The notes under the pieces were generated by a model that made no database searches, was not told the DNA's origin, and worked only from the letters and a program-made list of their open reading frames with translations. From RUG13091 sp045113315 (lineage in GTDB: Bacteria > Bacillota_I > Bacilli_A > RFN20 > CAG-826), in NCBI GenBank assembly GCA_045113315.1, contig JBGUIX010000006.1, forward strand, positions 1 to 64,000: DNA of 64,000 nt. Direction: 5' to 3'. The translations under genes were made by a program, and so were the position numbers. Positions within the stretch are counted from its first letter, which is position 1; each line of letters starts with the position of its first letter. Below, in pieces: positions 25,119 to 34,876 of the stretch.

Positions 25119-28100
25119 TTTCACTTGGTCTGATGAACAGAAATTAGCTATTGAATATGCTTCCTCAAATGTCTTAATTTCAGCTGGTGCGGGTTCTGGT
25201 AAGACCGCGGTTTTAACTGAAAGGGTCTATCATTTAATTAAAAATGGGGCTGATATTACAAGATTTTTGATATTAACTTTCTCAAAAGAAGCTAGTGCGG
25301 AAATGAAAAGGAGAGTGAGAAAAAGATTATTAGAAGATCCTGAAACAAGATATCTTGCTCCTTTAGCGGAAGCGGCTCATATTGAGACTTTCGATGCTTT
25401 TGCTTTGTTCCTTGTTAAGAAATATTCTCATAAGATTGGTGTTTCCCCAAATATCAAGATTATCGATAACAATATATTAAAGATTACGAAGAGCAAATTT
25501 AGAGATGAAGTATTAACCCACTATATCAAAGAAAAGAATGAGACATTAATCGGTTTAATTAAGAATTATTGCTTCTCTGATTATAAGATTCTTAATGATT
25601 TTATAGATGAACTAATTAATAAGGCAGAACTATCAGAAGACAAATATCATTATTTAGATAATTTAGTGGACAAATATTTTAATGAAAAAGTCGTTAATTT
25701 ATTTATTGATGCAAAACTAAGTATTATGCAGGAAGCGATTAATTACTGTATTCGATTATCTAGTGAAATTGGCGATGTTAAAGATTATGAAAATATTTCT
25801 AATTATCTTGATGAACTAAGAAAAAATATGAATGATTTCGATCAATTAACATACACTTATGAAAATTTGAAATTCCCCATCAAACCAAAGAGTGCAACGG
25901 ATACTTATGTTAGAGACACAATTAAATCTGAAATAGAGAGAAATCTCATAAAACATGAAGAATATGGTTCAAGAGATGAAATCGTTTCCAGTTATTTGAA
26001 ACATAAAGATGAGGTAGCTTTATTTGCTAAGATTGCTAGAGAAGTAATTGAAAAAGTTGATGAATTTCAAAAAGATAAAGCGGCTTATTCTTTCAGCGAC
26101 GTCGCTAATATGGCATTACGTGTTTTAGATATTAGTGAAGTATCTAAAGAGATGAGAGATTATTTCCAATATATCTTAGTAGATGAATATCAAGATACTT
26201 CTATGCTTCAAGAAAAAGTTATACAAAAACTATCCAAAAACAATGTTTGTATGGTGGGAGATGTGAAACAATCCATCTATGGCTTTAGAAATGCAGATTG
26301 CACAATTTTCCAACAAAAATATGATGCATATAAGAATAATGATGGTGGTTATTTGATTAATTTAAATAAGAGTTATCGTAGCAGAAAAGAAGTTGTTGAT
26401 TTAGTTAATGAAATGTTTTCTGATCTCATGATTAAGGCCACTAACCCAATTGATTATAAAGATGGACATGTTTTTGAATATGGATTTAAAGAATACGATA
26501 CTTTAGTTAACAAAAATCAGAACTACTGTCTTGATATCTATGATTATGACATTGCTAAAGGCCAAAAAAATGGTGATATTGAATCAGAGATAATGGCTAA
26601 CGACATAATTAATAAAATTAATAATAAATTCCAGGTTTATGATAAAGATACCCACAAATTAAGAGATGCTTCCTTTAAAGATTTTGCAGTTATTATGGCT
26701 AAAGGCAAACGCTTTAAAGATATTAAAAAAGCTTTCGCTAAATATGGTATTCCAACAAGGGTGACCTATGATGAACCGGTTAAAGAATCACCAATTGCTT
26801 ATGTCATTAAAAACCTCCTCATTATATATAGGGGTTTGTTAAAGGATGAGATTGATGATTCATTTATTCATGCATATACATCTATATCGCGTAGTTTCTT
26901 ATATAGATATAAAGATGAAGATATTTATAAAACCATTAAAAATAATTCCTTCAAGAATAGTGAGATTTGTGAAACTATTTATCGCTTCTTAGACGAAGTA
27001 AGATATTCGCCATTATCAACCATCTTAAAAAGAATAGTGGAAGAATTTGATATATATCGAAAAGTAGGAAGAATTACCCAGTTTTCCTCTAACACAAATA
27101 AGGTTGAATTATTTATTAGTTTAACCGAATCTATGGATGAACTCGGTTATGATATCGATGATTTGGTCCAATATTTTGAAGATATAGATGAGTTAGATCT
27201 AGAAATACCATATGTGGATAGCGATGTCAGCGAAGATTCTGTGACATTAATTACTATGCATAGATCAAAAGGTTTAGAATATCCCATCATCTATTTGCCT
27301 CAGTTAGATGGTAAGAGTCAAAGCGAATCATCTTCGGCATTCATTGTTGATGACACATTTGGCCCAATTATTCCAAATTCAGGAATGAATCAAAAGTCTT
27401 CCTTACTTTTACATATGCACAAAACTCAAGAATTAAAAAAGAGATATGAAGAAAGACTTCGTTTATTCTATGTTGCGGTGACTAGAGCGAGAGAAAAAGT
27501 CATCATGCTTTATGGAGTTAATAATAAAAAAGAGAGCTTATTATTCCCTTTACCGAATTATACTTATGCAAGGCTAATTAATATCATTGGATTAAATAAT
27601 AAATATGGTCATTATTTTGATTTTTCTCCAACTCTTTTAAATACGAAAGAAGAGGATATAACTAGAACTGATATCAAAATGAAAACAGTTCATGTTGAGC
27701 CAGTGCTAATTGAAAAGAAAAGAGCAAGTAAAGAAAGGGATGATAATATCAGTGATGACTTATTAGAGTTTGGTAATGAAATCCATTATCTACTTGAAAT
27801 AGCTAACTATGAAACTAAAGATTTATCCTTTATTTCTAATCCAAGAATCAAGCGATATATAAATAACGTTTTATCATCAAAACTATTCGAAAATGTGAAA
27901 AATAGTGAGGTTTTGCACGAATTTTCCTTCTTTGATGAGAAGAATAATACCAACGGCATTATCGACTGTTTAGTGAAAAAAGATGATGAAATAGATATCA
28001 TCGATTTCAAACTTAAAAATATTGACGATGATAAATATATCTTGCAGTTACATACCTATAAAGATTATATTAGTCAAATCACAAATCTTAACATTAAGAT

Positions 28101-28146
28101 GTATTTGATCAGTGCGATTACAGGGGAGGTAAAAGAAGTTGTCTAA
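25111..28146 (+). CDS. addA: ATP-dependent helicase/nuclease AddA
   Basis: A 1011-residue UvrD-type helicase with C-terminal nuclease. Walker A is AGAGSGKTAVL near residue 25; helicase motif II is LVDEYQDTS; motif III is GDVKQSIYGFRNAD; motif VI is YVAVTRAREKV. The nuclease motif IIDFKLKN lies near the C terminus. Earlier in-frame ATGs (25084, 25102) are rejected because GAGGAGG (25095-25101) precedes the ATG at 25111. It unwinds and degrades double-strand ends with AddB. The third gene of the operon starts inside its 3' end. Confidence 0.95.
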   Translation: MSNFTWSDEQKLAIEYASSNVLISAGAGSGKTAVLTERVYHLIKNGADITRFLILTFSKEASAEMKRRVRKRLLEDPETRYLAPLAEAAHIETFDAFALFLVKKYSHKIGVSPNIKIIDNNILKITKSKFRDEVLTHYIKEKNETLIGLIKNYCFSDYKILNDFIDELINKAELSEDKYHYLDNLVDKYFNEKVVNLFIDAKLSIMQEAINYCIRLSSEIGDVKDYENISNYLDELRKNMNDFDQLTYTYENLKFPIKPKSATDTYVRDTIKSEIERNLIKHEEYGSRDEIVSSYLKHKDEVALFAKIAREVIEKVDEFQKDKAAYSFSDVANMALRVLDISEVSKEMRDYFQYILVDEYQDTSMLQEKVIQKLSKNNVCMVGDVKQSIYGFRNADCTIFQQKYDAYKNNDGGYLINLNKSYRSRKEVVDLVNEMFSDLMIKATNPIDYKDGHVFEYGFKEYDTLVNKNQNYCLDIYDYDIAKGQKNGDIESEIMANDIINKINNKFQVYDKDTHKLRDASFKDFAVIMAKGKRFKDIKKAFAKYGIPTRVTYDEPVKESPIAYVIKNLLIIYRGLLKDEIDDSFIHAYTSISRSFLYRYKDEDIYKTIKNNSFKNSEICETIYRFLDEVRYSPLSTILKRIVEEFDIYRKVGRITQFSSNTNKVELFISLTESMDELGYDIDDLVQYFEDIDELDLEIPYVDSDVSEDSVTLITMHRSKGLEYPIIYLPQLDGKSQSESSSAFIVDDTFGPIIPNSGMNQKSSLLLHMHKTQELKKRYEERLRLFYVAVTRAREKVIMLYGVNNKKESLLFPLPNYTYARLINIIGLNNKYGHYFDFSPTLLNTKEEDITRTDIKMKTVHVEPVLIEKKRASKERDDNISDDLLEFGNEIHYLLEIANYETKDLSFISNPRIKRYINNVLSSKLFENVKNSEVLHEFSFFDEKNNTNGIIDCLVKKDDEIDIIDFKLKNIDDDKYILQLHTYKDYISQITNLNIKMYLISAITGEVKEVV

Positions 28147-29278
28147 TATTTCAAAATTAAATCGTGAACAATTTGATAATGTTGTCGATTTATTAAATGT
28201 AAATTTTCCAATCAATAAAGATGTCGTTTACCAAATCTATGTTATGACCACGGATGGGATACAAGATTTAGTGGACAACAATGTTTTAACTTCGCTTAAA
28301 AGCGTTAGCCCTTTAGAAATTATTTATTATTCCATAGGTGAATATGTTTATACATTACAAACGGTGCCGGTGGATAAAAGAAGTGCGACGGAAAATGACG
28401 AAAGATATATTCATTCCATTGCTTCAGTGGTGAGCGATAAATATTTAAGCTTATCAATGTTTAATCATGTTGAAAGAAAATTAGCGAATAAATTTATTCC
28501 TCCTATATCTTCTTTAAATTTGTATCTAAATTTCATGCTGAACATCTTACAGTCATATAAAAAGAACGATCCTAAGACCACTTTAATTACTGACTTATTA
28601 ATGAAATCAGTTTCGATTTCTAGATGTATATTATCTTTATTAATTGATGGCTATGAAACTGAAGCTTATTCATCTTGGAGAACTTTGCATGAATGTGAAT
28701 GCACCTTATTAGTGCTTGAAAAATATGGCGATCCACTTATCAATCGATATTTAATCCATATGCAATATGGAATCGTCTTTAAAAATGAAGATTTAAACGA
28801 TGAACACGGTAACAAAATATTTTCTGATATGAAAGAAGAAATGAGATTATTAAATCTTAAAAGTAAAGATATTAAAAAATATATCGAATATGGGTGGTTA
28901 TATGAAATACCAGGAGTTAGTGAAGATCCAGAATTTAAACTCAATTTCCGTGATGGTTTACAAAGAATTGCTGGATTAGCGGCTTATTCATCTAGATATG
29001 AGATGTCTAGTGAAATCATTCATAGCACACCGATGCTTATTTATAGTAATAAAGAATACTTCTATTTCGTCACTTTATTATCCTTATATGAATCATTCTT
29101 TAGATTAGAAAAAGTATTTCTCTCCTTATTTGCTAAACAGGTGAGTGAAGAAGTGATGGAAAGATATCGCCAAATGAGAAATGTTTATTATTCTCAATTA
29201 GTGAATATTCATAAAAGAGAACTAAACAATTTCAAGAATTGGCAAAATTCAAAAACTAAGAAAAAAGAGGATTTGTAA
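28139..29278 (+). CDS. Unknown protein with DUF5677-like features, third gene of the addAB operon
   Basis: A 379-residue, mainly helical protein. The segment near residue 160-200 (ISRCILSLLIDGYETEA, then RTLHECECTLLVLEKYGD) resembles DUF5677 proteins, which are of unknown function; this is recognition by eye. No catalytic motif or membrane helix is obvious. It starts with TTG at 28139, supported by a strong GGGGAGGT ribosome site 8 nt upstream, and overlaps addA by 8 nt. It is closed by a terminator. The tight coupling to addAB raises the possibility of a role in DNA repair or phage defence, which is only an inference. Confidence 0.65.
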   Translation: MSNISKLNREQFDNVVDLLNVNFPINKDVVYQIYVMTTDGIQDLVDNNVLTSLKSVSPLEIIYYSIGEYVYTLQTVPVDKRSATENDERYIHSIASVVSDKYLSLSMFNHVERKLANKFIPPISSLNLYLNFMLNILQSYKKNDPKTTLITDLLMKSVSISRCILSLLIDGYETEAYSSWRTLHECECTLLVLEKYGDPLINRYLIHMQYGIVFKNEDLNDEHGNKIFSDMKEEMRLLNLKSKDIKKYIEYGWLYEIPGVSEDPEFKLNFRDGLQRIAGLAAYSSRYEMSSEIIHSTPMLIYSNKEYFYFVTLLSLYESFFRLEKVFLSLFAKQVSEEVMERYRQMRNVYYSQLVNIHKRELNNFKNWQNSKTKKKEDL

Positions 29279-29302
29279 AAAATCCTCTTATTTTTTGTTT
29301 TT
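29265..29302. terminator. Terminator between convergent genes
   Basis: AAGAGGATT (29265-29273) pairs with AATCCTCTT (29281-29289) around a 7-nt loop containing the upstream stop codon, followed by ATTTTTTGTTTTT. It ends the addBA transcript; the A-run on the other side may also serve the uridine kinase gene. Confidence 0.85.
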
Positions 29303-29307
29303 AACGA

Positions 29308-30945
29308 TTAGTCTTCGTAACAGCTGCCGCCGATGAATTCACGGATAATGGAGTTACATGGGACCCATTCATCTGGTAAATCATCGAAGAATTTAAGCAT
29401 TCTGATTAATCTTTCAGCAACTGGGAAATATTGATTTTCAGTATCGATATTTTCTAATAAAGGCATCGCATATTTTTTCATCGCGGATAATTCAAATGAT
29501 GAGAATGAATTATAGACATAGTTCGCGCCTTCTTGAGTGTTATAGATGGATTTGAATTCACCTCTTCTAACACTAGCCCACATGCTCATGGTATCTTCTG
29601 CAGAAGCATTACGTGTACGGTAGTCACGAATAATTCTTCTTAATAGACGTAAGTCTGTTAATGATAATGGATTGTGGTTATCGATATTAACTTGTGCTTG
29701 TGGAGCGATAAAGATTTTGAATTTTTGATGGCTTGGAATAGATTCGGTCATCTTTTCATTTAAAGCATGAATACCTTCGATAATAATTGGTTGATCACTT
29801 GGAATAGTTAAAGTTCTACCTTTGACACGACGTCCAAGTTTGAAATCAAATTTTGGAAGTTCAACTGTTTCGCCCGCAATTAAATCCGCCATATTTTCAT
29901 TGAATAATTTGATATCCAAAGCATTGACATCTTCTAAATCTGGATTTCCATCTTCATCAAGTGGTGCCATATGTCTTGGCAAATAATAATCATCCATAGA
30001 AATACGAATTGGATTTAATCCACGAGATAATAATTCAATTCTTAATCTATTAGCGAATGTAGTTTTACCAGAACTAGATGGTCCAGCAATACAAATTAGT
30101 CTGATGTTTTCTTTATCGGATTCAATCATTTGACCTAATTCGCATAATTGACGGTTGTGTTTTTGTTCGCATAAAGTAATGAAATCAATAGGTCCATCGC
30201 TTTCAATACGTTTGTTGATACCAAATATGGTATCGCATCCTGTAGATTTCGCCCATTGGTGAGCAGTTTTAAGTGTTTTGCCAAATGTTGGTGCATCTTC
30301 AAATGGTGGGATTTCGCCACCGACTTCTGGACGTGGATATTGAATGATGATTCCAGGGTGATAGAATCTCACTTTCCATTTTTTGATGTAACCCGTGGAT
30401 GGAACCATACGATTATACATATAGTTTTTATAACCATCGCAGGTATAGATATGCGCGGTTTTTTCTGGACGGTATTTTAGAATTTCTACTTTATCTAAGA
30501 AACCTTCTTTTTCAAATATTTTCGCTGCTTCTTCTTTGCTAACAATACTCCTGATAAGTGGTAAATCAGCTTTCACTAATCTTTCCATTTCAGCGATTAA
30601 ATCTTTAACCATCTGTGAGTTAGAACTGGTATTTGGGGTTAAGATTTGCATGAAGATGGAACGAGAAACGTTATAAGAGAAACGAATTTCGATCTCTGGT
30701 CTGATATTATGCATCGCCATCGCTACTAAGAAACGTAAAGAGGCTTCATAAGATGGTTTCGCATCACGATCTTTGACTGTTAATGGAATAACTTCTGAAT
30801 CCTTATCTAAAACATAGGTAAGTTCACGGACGCGTCTATTAACGTAAGCGCAGACATAATCTTTACTTTTACCGATAATATCTAATACGGTAATTGGCTT
30901 TTCATAACTTTTTGTTTCATTATTAAAAGTAACATTGAAAGACAT
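29308..30945 (-). CDS. TGS-domain nucleoside kinase (uridine kinase-like)
   Basis: A 545-residue protein with two parts. The N-terminal part (about 1-190) resembles the TGS and second additional domains of threonyl-tRNA synthetase; from about residue 270 a P-loop kinase of the uridine kinase/phosphoribulokinase group follows (AGPSSSGKTTFANRL, then SMDDYYLPR and the Tyr/Arg-rich RLLRRIIRDYRTR). The family is widespread in Bacillota and Thermotoga. It probably phosphorylates a nucleoside; the substrate is not readable. The ATG at 30945 has AAGGAG upstream and is preferred to one 21 nt earlier. Confidence 0.85.
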   Translation of the reverse strand: MSFNVTFNNETKSYEKPITVLDIIGKSKDYVCAYVNRRVRELTYVLDKDSEVIPLTVKDRDAKPSYEASLRFLVAMAMHNIRPEIEIRFSYNVSRSIFMQILTPNTSSNSQMVKDLIAEMERLVKADLPLIRSIVSKEEAAKIFEKEGFLDKVEILKYRPEKTAHIYTCDGYKNYMYNRMVPSTGYIKKWKVRFYHPGIIIQYPRPEVGGEIPPFEDAPTFGKTLKTAHQWAKSTGCDTIFGINKRIESDGPIDFITLCEQKHNRQLCELGQMIESDKENIRLICIAGPSSSGKTTFANRLRIELLSRGLNPIRISMDDYYLPRHMAPLDEDGNPDLEDVNALDIKLFNENMADLIAGETVELPKFDFKLGRRVKGRTLTIPSDQPIIIEGIHALNEKMTESIPSHQKFKIFIAPQAQVNIDNHNPLSLTDLRLLRRIIRDYRTRNASAEDTMSMWASVRRGEFKSIYNTQEGANYVYNSFSSFELSAMKKYAMPLLENIDTENQYFPVAERLIRMLKFFDDLPDEWVPCNSIIREFIGGSCYED

Positions 30946-30970
30946 ATATAATCTCCTTTTCGACATATAG

Positions 30971-30999
30971 ATTTTACTTTACCTTTGATTTTATATCAA
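30971..30999 (-). promoter_or_regulatory. Promoter of the TGS-uridine kinase gene
   Basis: On the - strand, TTGATA (30994-30999) and TAAAAT (30971-30976) are separated by exactly 17 nt, with a short leader carrying AAGGAG before the ATG at 30945. Confidence 0.65.
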
Positions 31000-31140
31000 A
31001 CAAAAATGATGACTTGTTTAAAAATGGTGGAAATTAAAGACGCATAAAAAATCTAAATATAGGTTAAAAAATGTTTTGAGGCAAAGTCAGTATTTTTGCT
31101 TCATATTTCGTTTATAACGAACTATTGCCTTCGATTTCTA

Positions 31141-31169
31141 TTGAATATTCTTTTGAATATTGAGATAAT
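31141..31169 (+). promoter_or_regulatory. Promoter of the pfp-atp operon
   Basis: TTGAAT (31141-31146), a 17-nt spacer and GATAAT (31164-31169); the start site would be near 31176. A small inverted repeat (AATATTC/GAATATT) lies inside the spacer region and could be an operator. AAGGAG at 31183-31188 precedes the ATG. Confidence 0.6.
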
Positions 31170-31197
31170 GAATTCGGTTTTTAAGGAGATATTTATA

Positions 31198-32397
31198 ATG
31201 AAAAACATGGTTTACATTCAATCAGGAGGACCAACTTCTGTTATTAACACTTCGTTTTATGGAGCGGTTAGAGAAGCTCAAAGACATCCTGATCAAATCG
31301 ATCACATTTATGGTTCCCAAAATGGTATCGAAGGTCTTATTGATGATTATTTAATCGATATCGGTCAAGAAGATGATGAGCAAATTGAATTATTGCTCCA
31401 AACTCCAGGAAGTATTTTAGGCACAACAAGAAGAAAACTTCCTAAGGATATTAACGACCCAATCTATGGAAAGATTATTGAAAATATAAAGAAACACGAA
31501 ATTAAATACGTGTTCGTGAATGGTGGTAACGATTCCATGGATACTTGCTACAAATTATCATTTTTAGTGAAACAACTAGGTTTAGATATCGTGGTTATTG
31601 GTGTTCCAAAAACCATCGATAACGATTTAGCTGCGACGGATCACTCATTAGGTTTCCCAAGCTGTGCGAAATTCGTGATCAACACAGTTAATGAATTAAT
31701 TAAAGATGCTTGCTGCTTTAAAGTGGGCAAAGTCCACATCGTGGAAATTATGGGTAGAGATGCTGGTTGGCTAACCGCTTCTCCAGATGTTTTACCAGAA
31801 GAAAATAGACCTCACTTATTCTATTTACCAGAGAACAAATTTGATCTTGATCAATTCCTAAAAGATGTCAAAGAAGTCTACGCTAGAGAAGGATATGCGA
31901 TGATCTGTATCAGCGAAGGTATTCAATTCCCAAGAGATATGTCCAATGTGAGAGTTGATGGTTTCGGTCACGCTCAATTAGGTGGTGCGGCTAGTGATTT
32001 ATGTCGTATTGTCGAAGACAAACTTAATCTTCCGACTAGAGCAGTTGAATTATCATTAACACAACGTGCCTGTCCTGCTTTCATCTCTTTAGTGGATAGA
32101 GAAGAAGCGATTAAAACTGGTGAAATCGCTGTTAAGAGTGCTTTAGAAGGTGTCACCGGAAAGATGATTGTCTTTAAAAGAGTCAGTCAAAATCCATACA
32201 AGATTGAATACGAATTAGCGGATTTATCAAAAGTTGCTAACGCTGTTAGCTTAATTCCTCAATCCATGATGAAAGATGCGACCAGAATGGATGAATCTTA
32301 TCGTCAATACCTCCGTCCATTAATCAATGGTGAAGTCACACTTAAGTGTAAAGATGGTATTGCTCTTGTCAGCAATTTCAAAAGAGTCAGAGTGTAA
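31198..32397 (+). CDS. pfp: Pyrophosphate-dependent 6-phosphofructokinase
   Basis: A 399-residue phosphofructokinase. Two residues mark it as PPi-dependent: GGNDSMDT places Asp where ATP enzymes have Gly, and PKTIDND has Lys where ATP enzymes have Gly. MGRDAGW is also conserved. The enzyme makes fructose 1,6-bisphosphate from fructose 6-phosphate reversibly, using PPi. The frame is open further upstream, but AAGGAG precedes the ATG at 31198. It ends 3 nt before atpI, so glycolysis and ATP synthase genes share a transcript. Confidence 0.93.
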   Translation: MKNMVYIQSGGPTSVINTSFYGAVREAQRHPDQIDHIYGSQNGIEGLIDDYLIDIGQEDDEQIELLLQTPGSILGTTRRKLPKDINDPIYGKIIENIKKHEIKYVFVNGGNDSMDTCYKLSFLVKQLGLDIVVIGVPKTIDNDLAATDHSLGFPSCAKFVINTVNELIKDACCFKVGKVHIVEIMGRDAGWLTASPDVLPEENRPHLFYLPENKFDLDQFLKDVKEVYAREGYAMICISEGIQFPRDMSNVRVDGFGHAQLGGAASDLCRIVEDKLNLPTRAVELSLTQRACPAFISLVDREEAIKTGEIAVKSALEGVTGKMIVFKRVSQNPYKIEYELADLSKVANAVSLIPQSMMKDATRMDESYRQYLRPLINGEVTLKCKDGIALVSNFKRVRV

Positions 32398-32400
32398 TAG

Positions 32401-32805
32401 ATGAAAGATTGGTACCTTAAATTAAAGTTCGAATATCAAGTGAGTTTTTGGTCACTAATCATTTTATCTGTACTTACAATTTGTTTAGTTCCTTGCTATT
32501 TCTTTAAACTAATGGAAATACCTAATGGTATTCTCTTAGGAGGATTAGTGGGAATATTCACTTATCTACTCTTAGGATTATTTTCTAAGAAGGATGAGGA
32601 GCATAAAACTATTGTCATAACAGTCATATTAATGATTGTTAGATTCCTTTTAATCGCTGGAACGTTATTTCTAGTCGGTTATCTATATTATTCAAAGAAT
32701 ATGAAAGCATTTAACATATTCGCAGTGGCTGGTGGCTATTTATTAACCATCATCATTCACATTATCGTTTACGGAAAGGAGAAGGTTGATGGACATAATT
32801 GCTAA
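32401..32805 (+). CDS. atpI: AtpI-like membrane protein
   Basis: A 134-residue protein with four membrane segments (about 17-35, 42-60, 71-93, 103-121). Similarity to AtpI is weak, and the call rests mostly on position, immediately upstream of the a subunit gene. AtpI is thought to help c-ring assembly or ion supply. Its 3' end overlaps atpB by 17 nt. Confidence 0.65.
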   Translation: MKDWYLKLKFEYQVSFWSLIILSVLTICLVPCYFFKLMEIPNGILLGGLVGIFTYLLLGLFSKKDEEHKTIVITVILMIVRFLLIAGTLFLVGYLYYSKNMKAFNIFAVAGGYLLTIIIHIIVYGKEKVDGHNC

Positions 32806-33520
32806 TCTAAAGAGCACTGAACTGGCCGGTGGAGTAGTTTCCTCTTGCATCGTTGTTTTGCTGATGGTTATTCTATCAATCTATATTGGAATTAGAGCTC
32901 ATTTCCAAGATCCTTTAAAACGTCCTAAAGGTTTACTTTTAGTAGCAGAAGTTGGTGTAAACTTCTTTGAAAATATGGCGGAAGGTTTACTAGGTAAAAA
33001 CTATCGTAAATTCGGAGCCTATTTAATGGCGGTAGGTGTTTATATGTTTATCGCTTTTATCTTTGGATTAACTGGTCTACCTTCTCCAATAACCTATATG
33101 GCGATTCCTTTATCATTAGGTTTATCAACCTTTATTTTGATTCATGGTACAGCGATTAAATATAACAAGTTCCGTTATTTCAAAAGATACATAGAACCTG
33201 TTCCAGTATTTTTACCAGTCAATTTAATTTCGATGTGGGCACCTTTATTATCGTTAACACTTCGTATTTTTGGTAATGCTTTATCAGGTTTTGTCATCAT
33301 GTCGATATTATATAGCGCGCTTGAAGGGTTGTCCGCGAGCGTGTTTGCAGCGTTAGAACCGATGATTGGTTCATGGAACCAAGTCTTTTTAGCGCCGCTA
33401 GTGACTTGGATACTCCATTTATATTTTGATTTGTGGAGTGGTTTTATTCAGACGACAGTTTTCCTATCATTAACAACCATATATGTAGGTCAAGAAATAC
33501 CCGAGGATTTACTCGGTTAA
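32789..33520 (+). CDS. atpB: ATP synthase Fo subunit a
   Basis: A 243-residue polytopic membrane protein with about five or six segments. The essential stator Arg lies in LSLTLRIFGNALSG, and the C-terminal helix contains the usual FIQTTVF-like stretch. It forms the ion half-channels against the c ring. AAGGAGAAGG precedes the ATG at 32789; a TTG at 32786 is not needed. Confidence 0.95.
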   Translation: MDIIANLKSTELAGGVVSSCIVVLLMVILSIYIGIRAHFQDPLKRPKGLLLVAEVGVNFFENMAEGLLGKNYRKFGAYLMAVGVYMFIAFIFGLTGLPSPITYMAIPLSLGLSTFILIHGTAIKYNKFRYFKRYIEPVPVFLPVNLISMWAPLLSLTLRIFGNALSGFVIMSILYSALEGLSASVFAALEPMIGSWNQVFLAPLVTWILHLYFDLWSGFIQTTVFLSLTTIYVGQEIPEDLLG

Positions 33521-33549
33521 GAAAATAGAAGAGAAAGGAGGAAGAAAAT

Positions 33550-33780
33550 ATGACAGATGCTGGAATGAAATTTCTCGCTATTGCGATTACCATGTTAGCC
33601 GTTATGCCTAGTGCTATTGGTGAAGGTTGGGTTGTCTCCCATTCAGTCGATGGTATTGCTCGTAATCCAGAAAATTACAGTAAATTACGTACCACGATGA
33701 TCTTAGGCTGTTCATTAGTTGAAACAACCGCTATTTACTCACTATTAGTCGCAATCTTATTATTATTCGTCGCTAAATAA
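33550..33780 (+). CDS. atpE: ATP synthase Fo subunit c, two-carboxylate Na+-type ion site
   Basis: A 76-residue hairpin of two membrane helices joined by the polar loop RNPEN. The ion-binding Glu of helix 2 is E58 in LVETTAIYS, followed by T59, T60 and Y63, which match the Ser/Thr and Tyr ligands of Na+ c rings. In helix 1, GEG places a second Glu (E25) exactly 33 residues before E58, where Ilyobacter has Gln and Fusobacterium nucleatum has Glu. This two-carboxylate pattern is known to bind Na+. A GGAGG ribosome site is present. Confidence 0.95.
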   Translation: MTDAGMKFLAIAITMLAVMPSAIGEGWVVSHSVDGIARNPENYSKLRTTMILGCSLVETTAIYSLLVAILLLFVAK

Positions 33781-33792
33781 GGAGGGATTTAA

Positions 33793-34335
33793 ATGTTTGG
33801 TCTTAAAGTTTACGATGACATCGGTCAAGTCATTCAAGATTACATCTCTAAGAGCCTAATACCTAGTTGGGTTTCTTTTGTGGTGCAACTTGCGGCTTTT
33901 ATCATCATGCTTGTCGTCGTCATCTTAGTGGCATATAAGCCAGTTAAGAAAATGCTTACCAAACGAGCCGACTATGTCGAAAACAATATTCGCGAATCTG
34001 AAATTGCTAAAGCAGAAGCACTTCAAAATGCGACTTCATCGAAAGAAACTTTAATTGCTTCAAGAAAAGAAGCTGCCGAAATTGTTAACGCTGCGAAAGT
34101 AACAGCAGTTAATAACCAAAAGCAAATCTTAGAAGAAACACAATTGGAAGTTAATAAGATGAAAGCTTTAGCGGAAGAAGACATTGAAAGAAGCAAAGAA
34201 GAAGCAAAAGAGGAAATCCGTAAGGAGATGGTCTCAATTGCGTTAAGTGCTTCCGAAGAAGTCTTAAAACGAGAAGTGAATGAAAAAGACAACGCTCGTG
34301 TGGTCGCTAACTTTATTAAGGATCTAGATAATTAA
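33793..34335 (+). CDS. atpF: ATP synthase Fo subunit b
   Basis: A 180-residue peripheral stalk subunit: a short N-terminal stretch, one membrane helix (about 24-50), then a long charged helix rich in Ala, Glu and Lys (about 60-165) that dimerises as a coiled coil. GGAGGG precedes the ATG. Two nt separate it from atpH. Confidence 0.93.
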   Translation: MFGLKVYDDIGQVIQDYISKSLIPSWVSFVVQLAAFIIMLVVVILVAYKPVKKMLTKRADYVENNIRESEIAKAEALQNATSSKETLIASRKEAAEIVNAAKVTAVNNQKQILEETQLEVNKMKALAEEDIERSKEEAKEEIRKEMVSIALSASEEVLKREVNEKDNARVVANFIKDLDN

Positions 34336-34337
34336 TT

Positions 34338-34865
34338 ATGGAAACTGTCTCTTCACGTTACGGTTTAGCTCTTTATTCCTTGGCTTTAGAAGAAAAGAAA
34401 GTTGAAGCCTTACAAAAGGAAGTTAAAGAGATTAGGAGTATTTTTAAAGAAAATACTGATTTTATCATGATCCTTGGTAGTTCATTCTTGTCACTCAAAG
34501 AAAGACAAGAAATATTAGAAAAAACTTTAGTGAAAGTAGATGAAAGAATCATCTCTTTAATTGAAGTGGTCATGGAAAATAACCGTACTAATGTCTTGAT
34601 GGATATTTTTGATAGCTTTAATAGTTATTGCAACGAATATCTTGGAGTCAGTGAAGGCAAGATTATCTCCGCCTTTAAATTAGAACAAACAGTTATTAAA
34701 CAAATTGAGGAAAAAATCTCAAAGATAGAGAAGCAGAAAGTGGAACTGAAAAACGAAATTGACCCATCTTTAATCGGTGGAGTGAAAGTCGTTATTCATG
34801 ATCACATTTATGATGGATCTATCAAACATCAAATCGAAACGATGAAAATCGACCTTTTGAAATAG
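34338..34865 (+). CDS. atpH: ATP synthase F1 subunit delta
   Basis: A 175-residue subunit linking the peripheral stalk to the F1 head. It has the N-terminal SRYGLALYSLALEEKK helix, a helical domain to about residue 105 and the C-terminal IDPSLIGGVKVVIHDHIYDGSI block that marks the family. Confidence 0.93.
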   Translation: METVSSRYGLALYSLALEEKKVEALQKEVKEIRSIFKENTDFIMILGSSFLSLKERQEILEKTLVKVDERIISLIEVVMENNRTNVLMDIFDSFNSYCNEYLGVSEGKIISAFKLEQTVIKQIEEKISKIEKQKVELKNEIDPSLIGGVKVVIHDHIYDGSIKHQIETMKIDLLK

Positions 34866-34876
34866 GAGGAGCAAAT

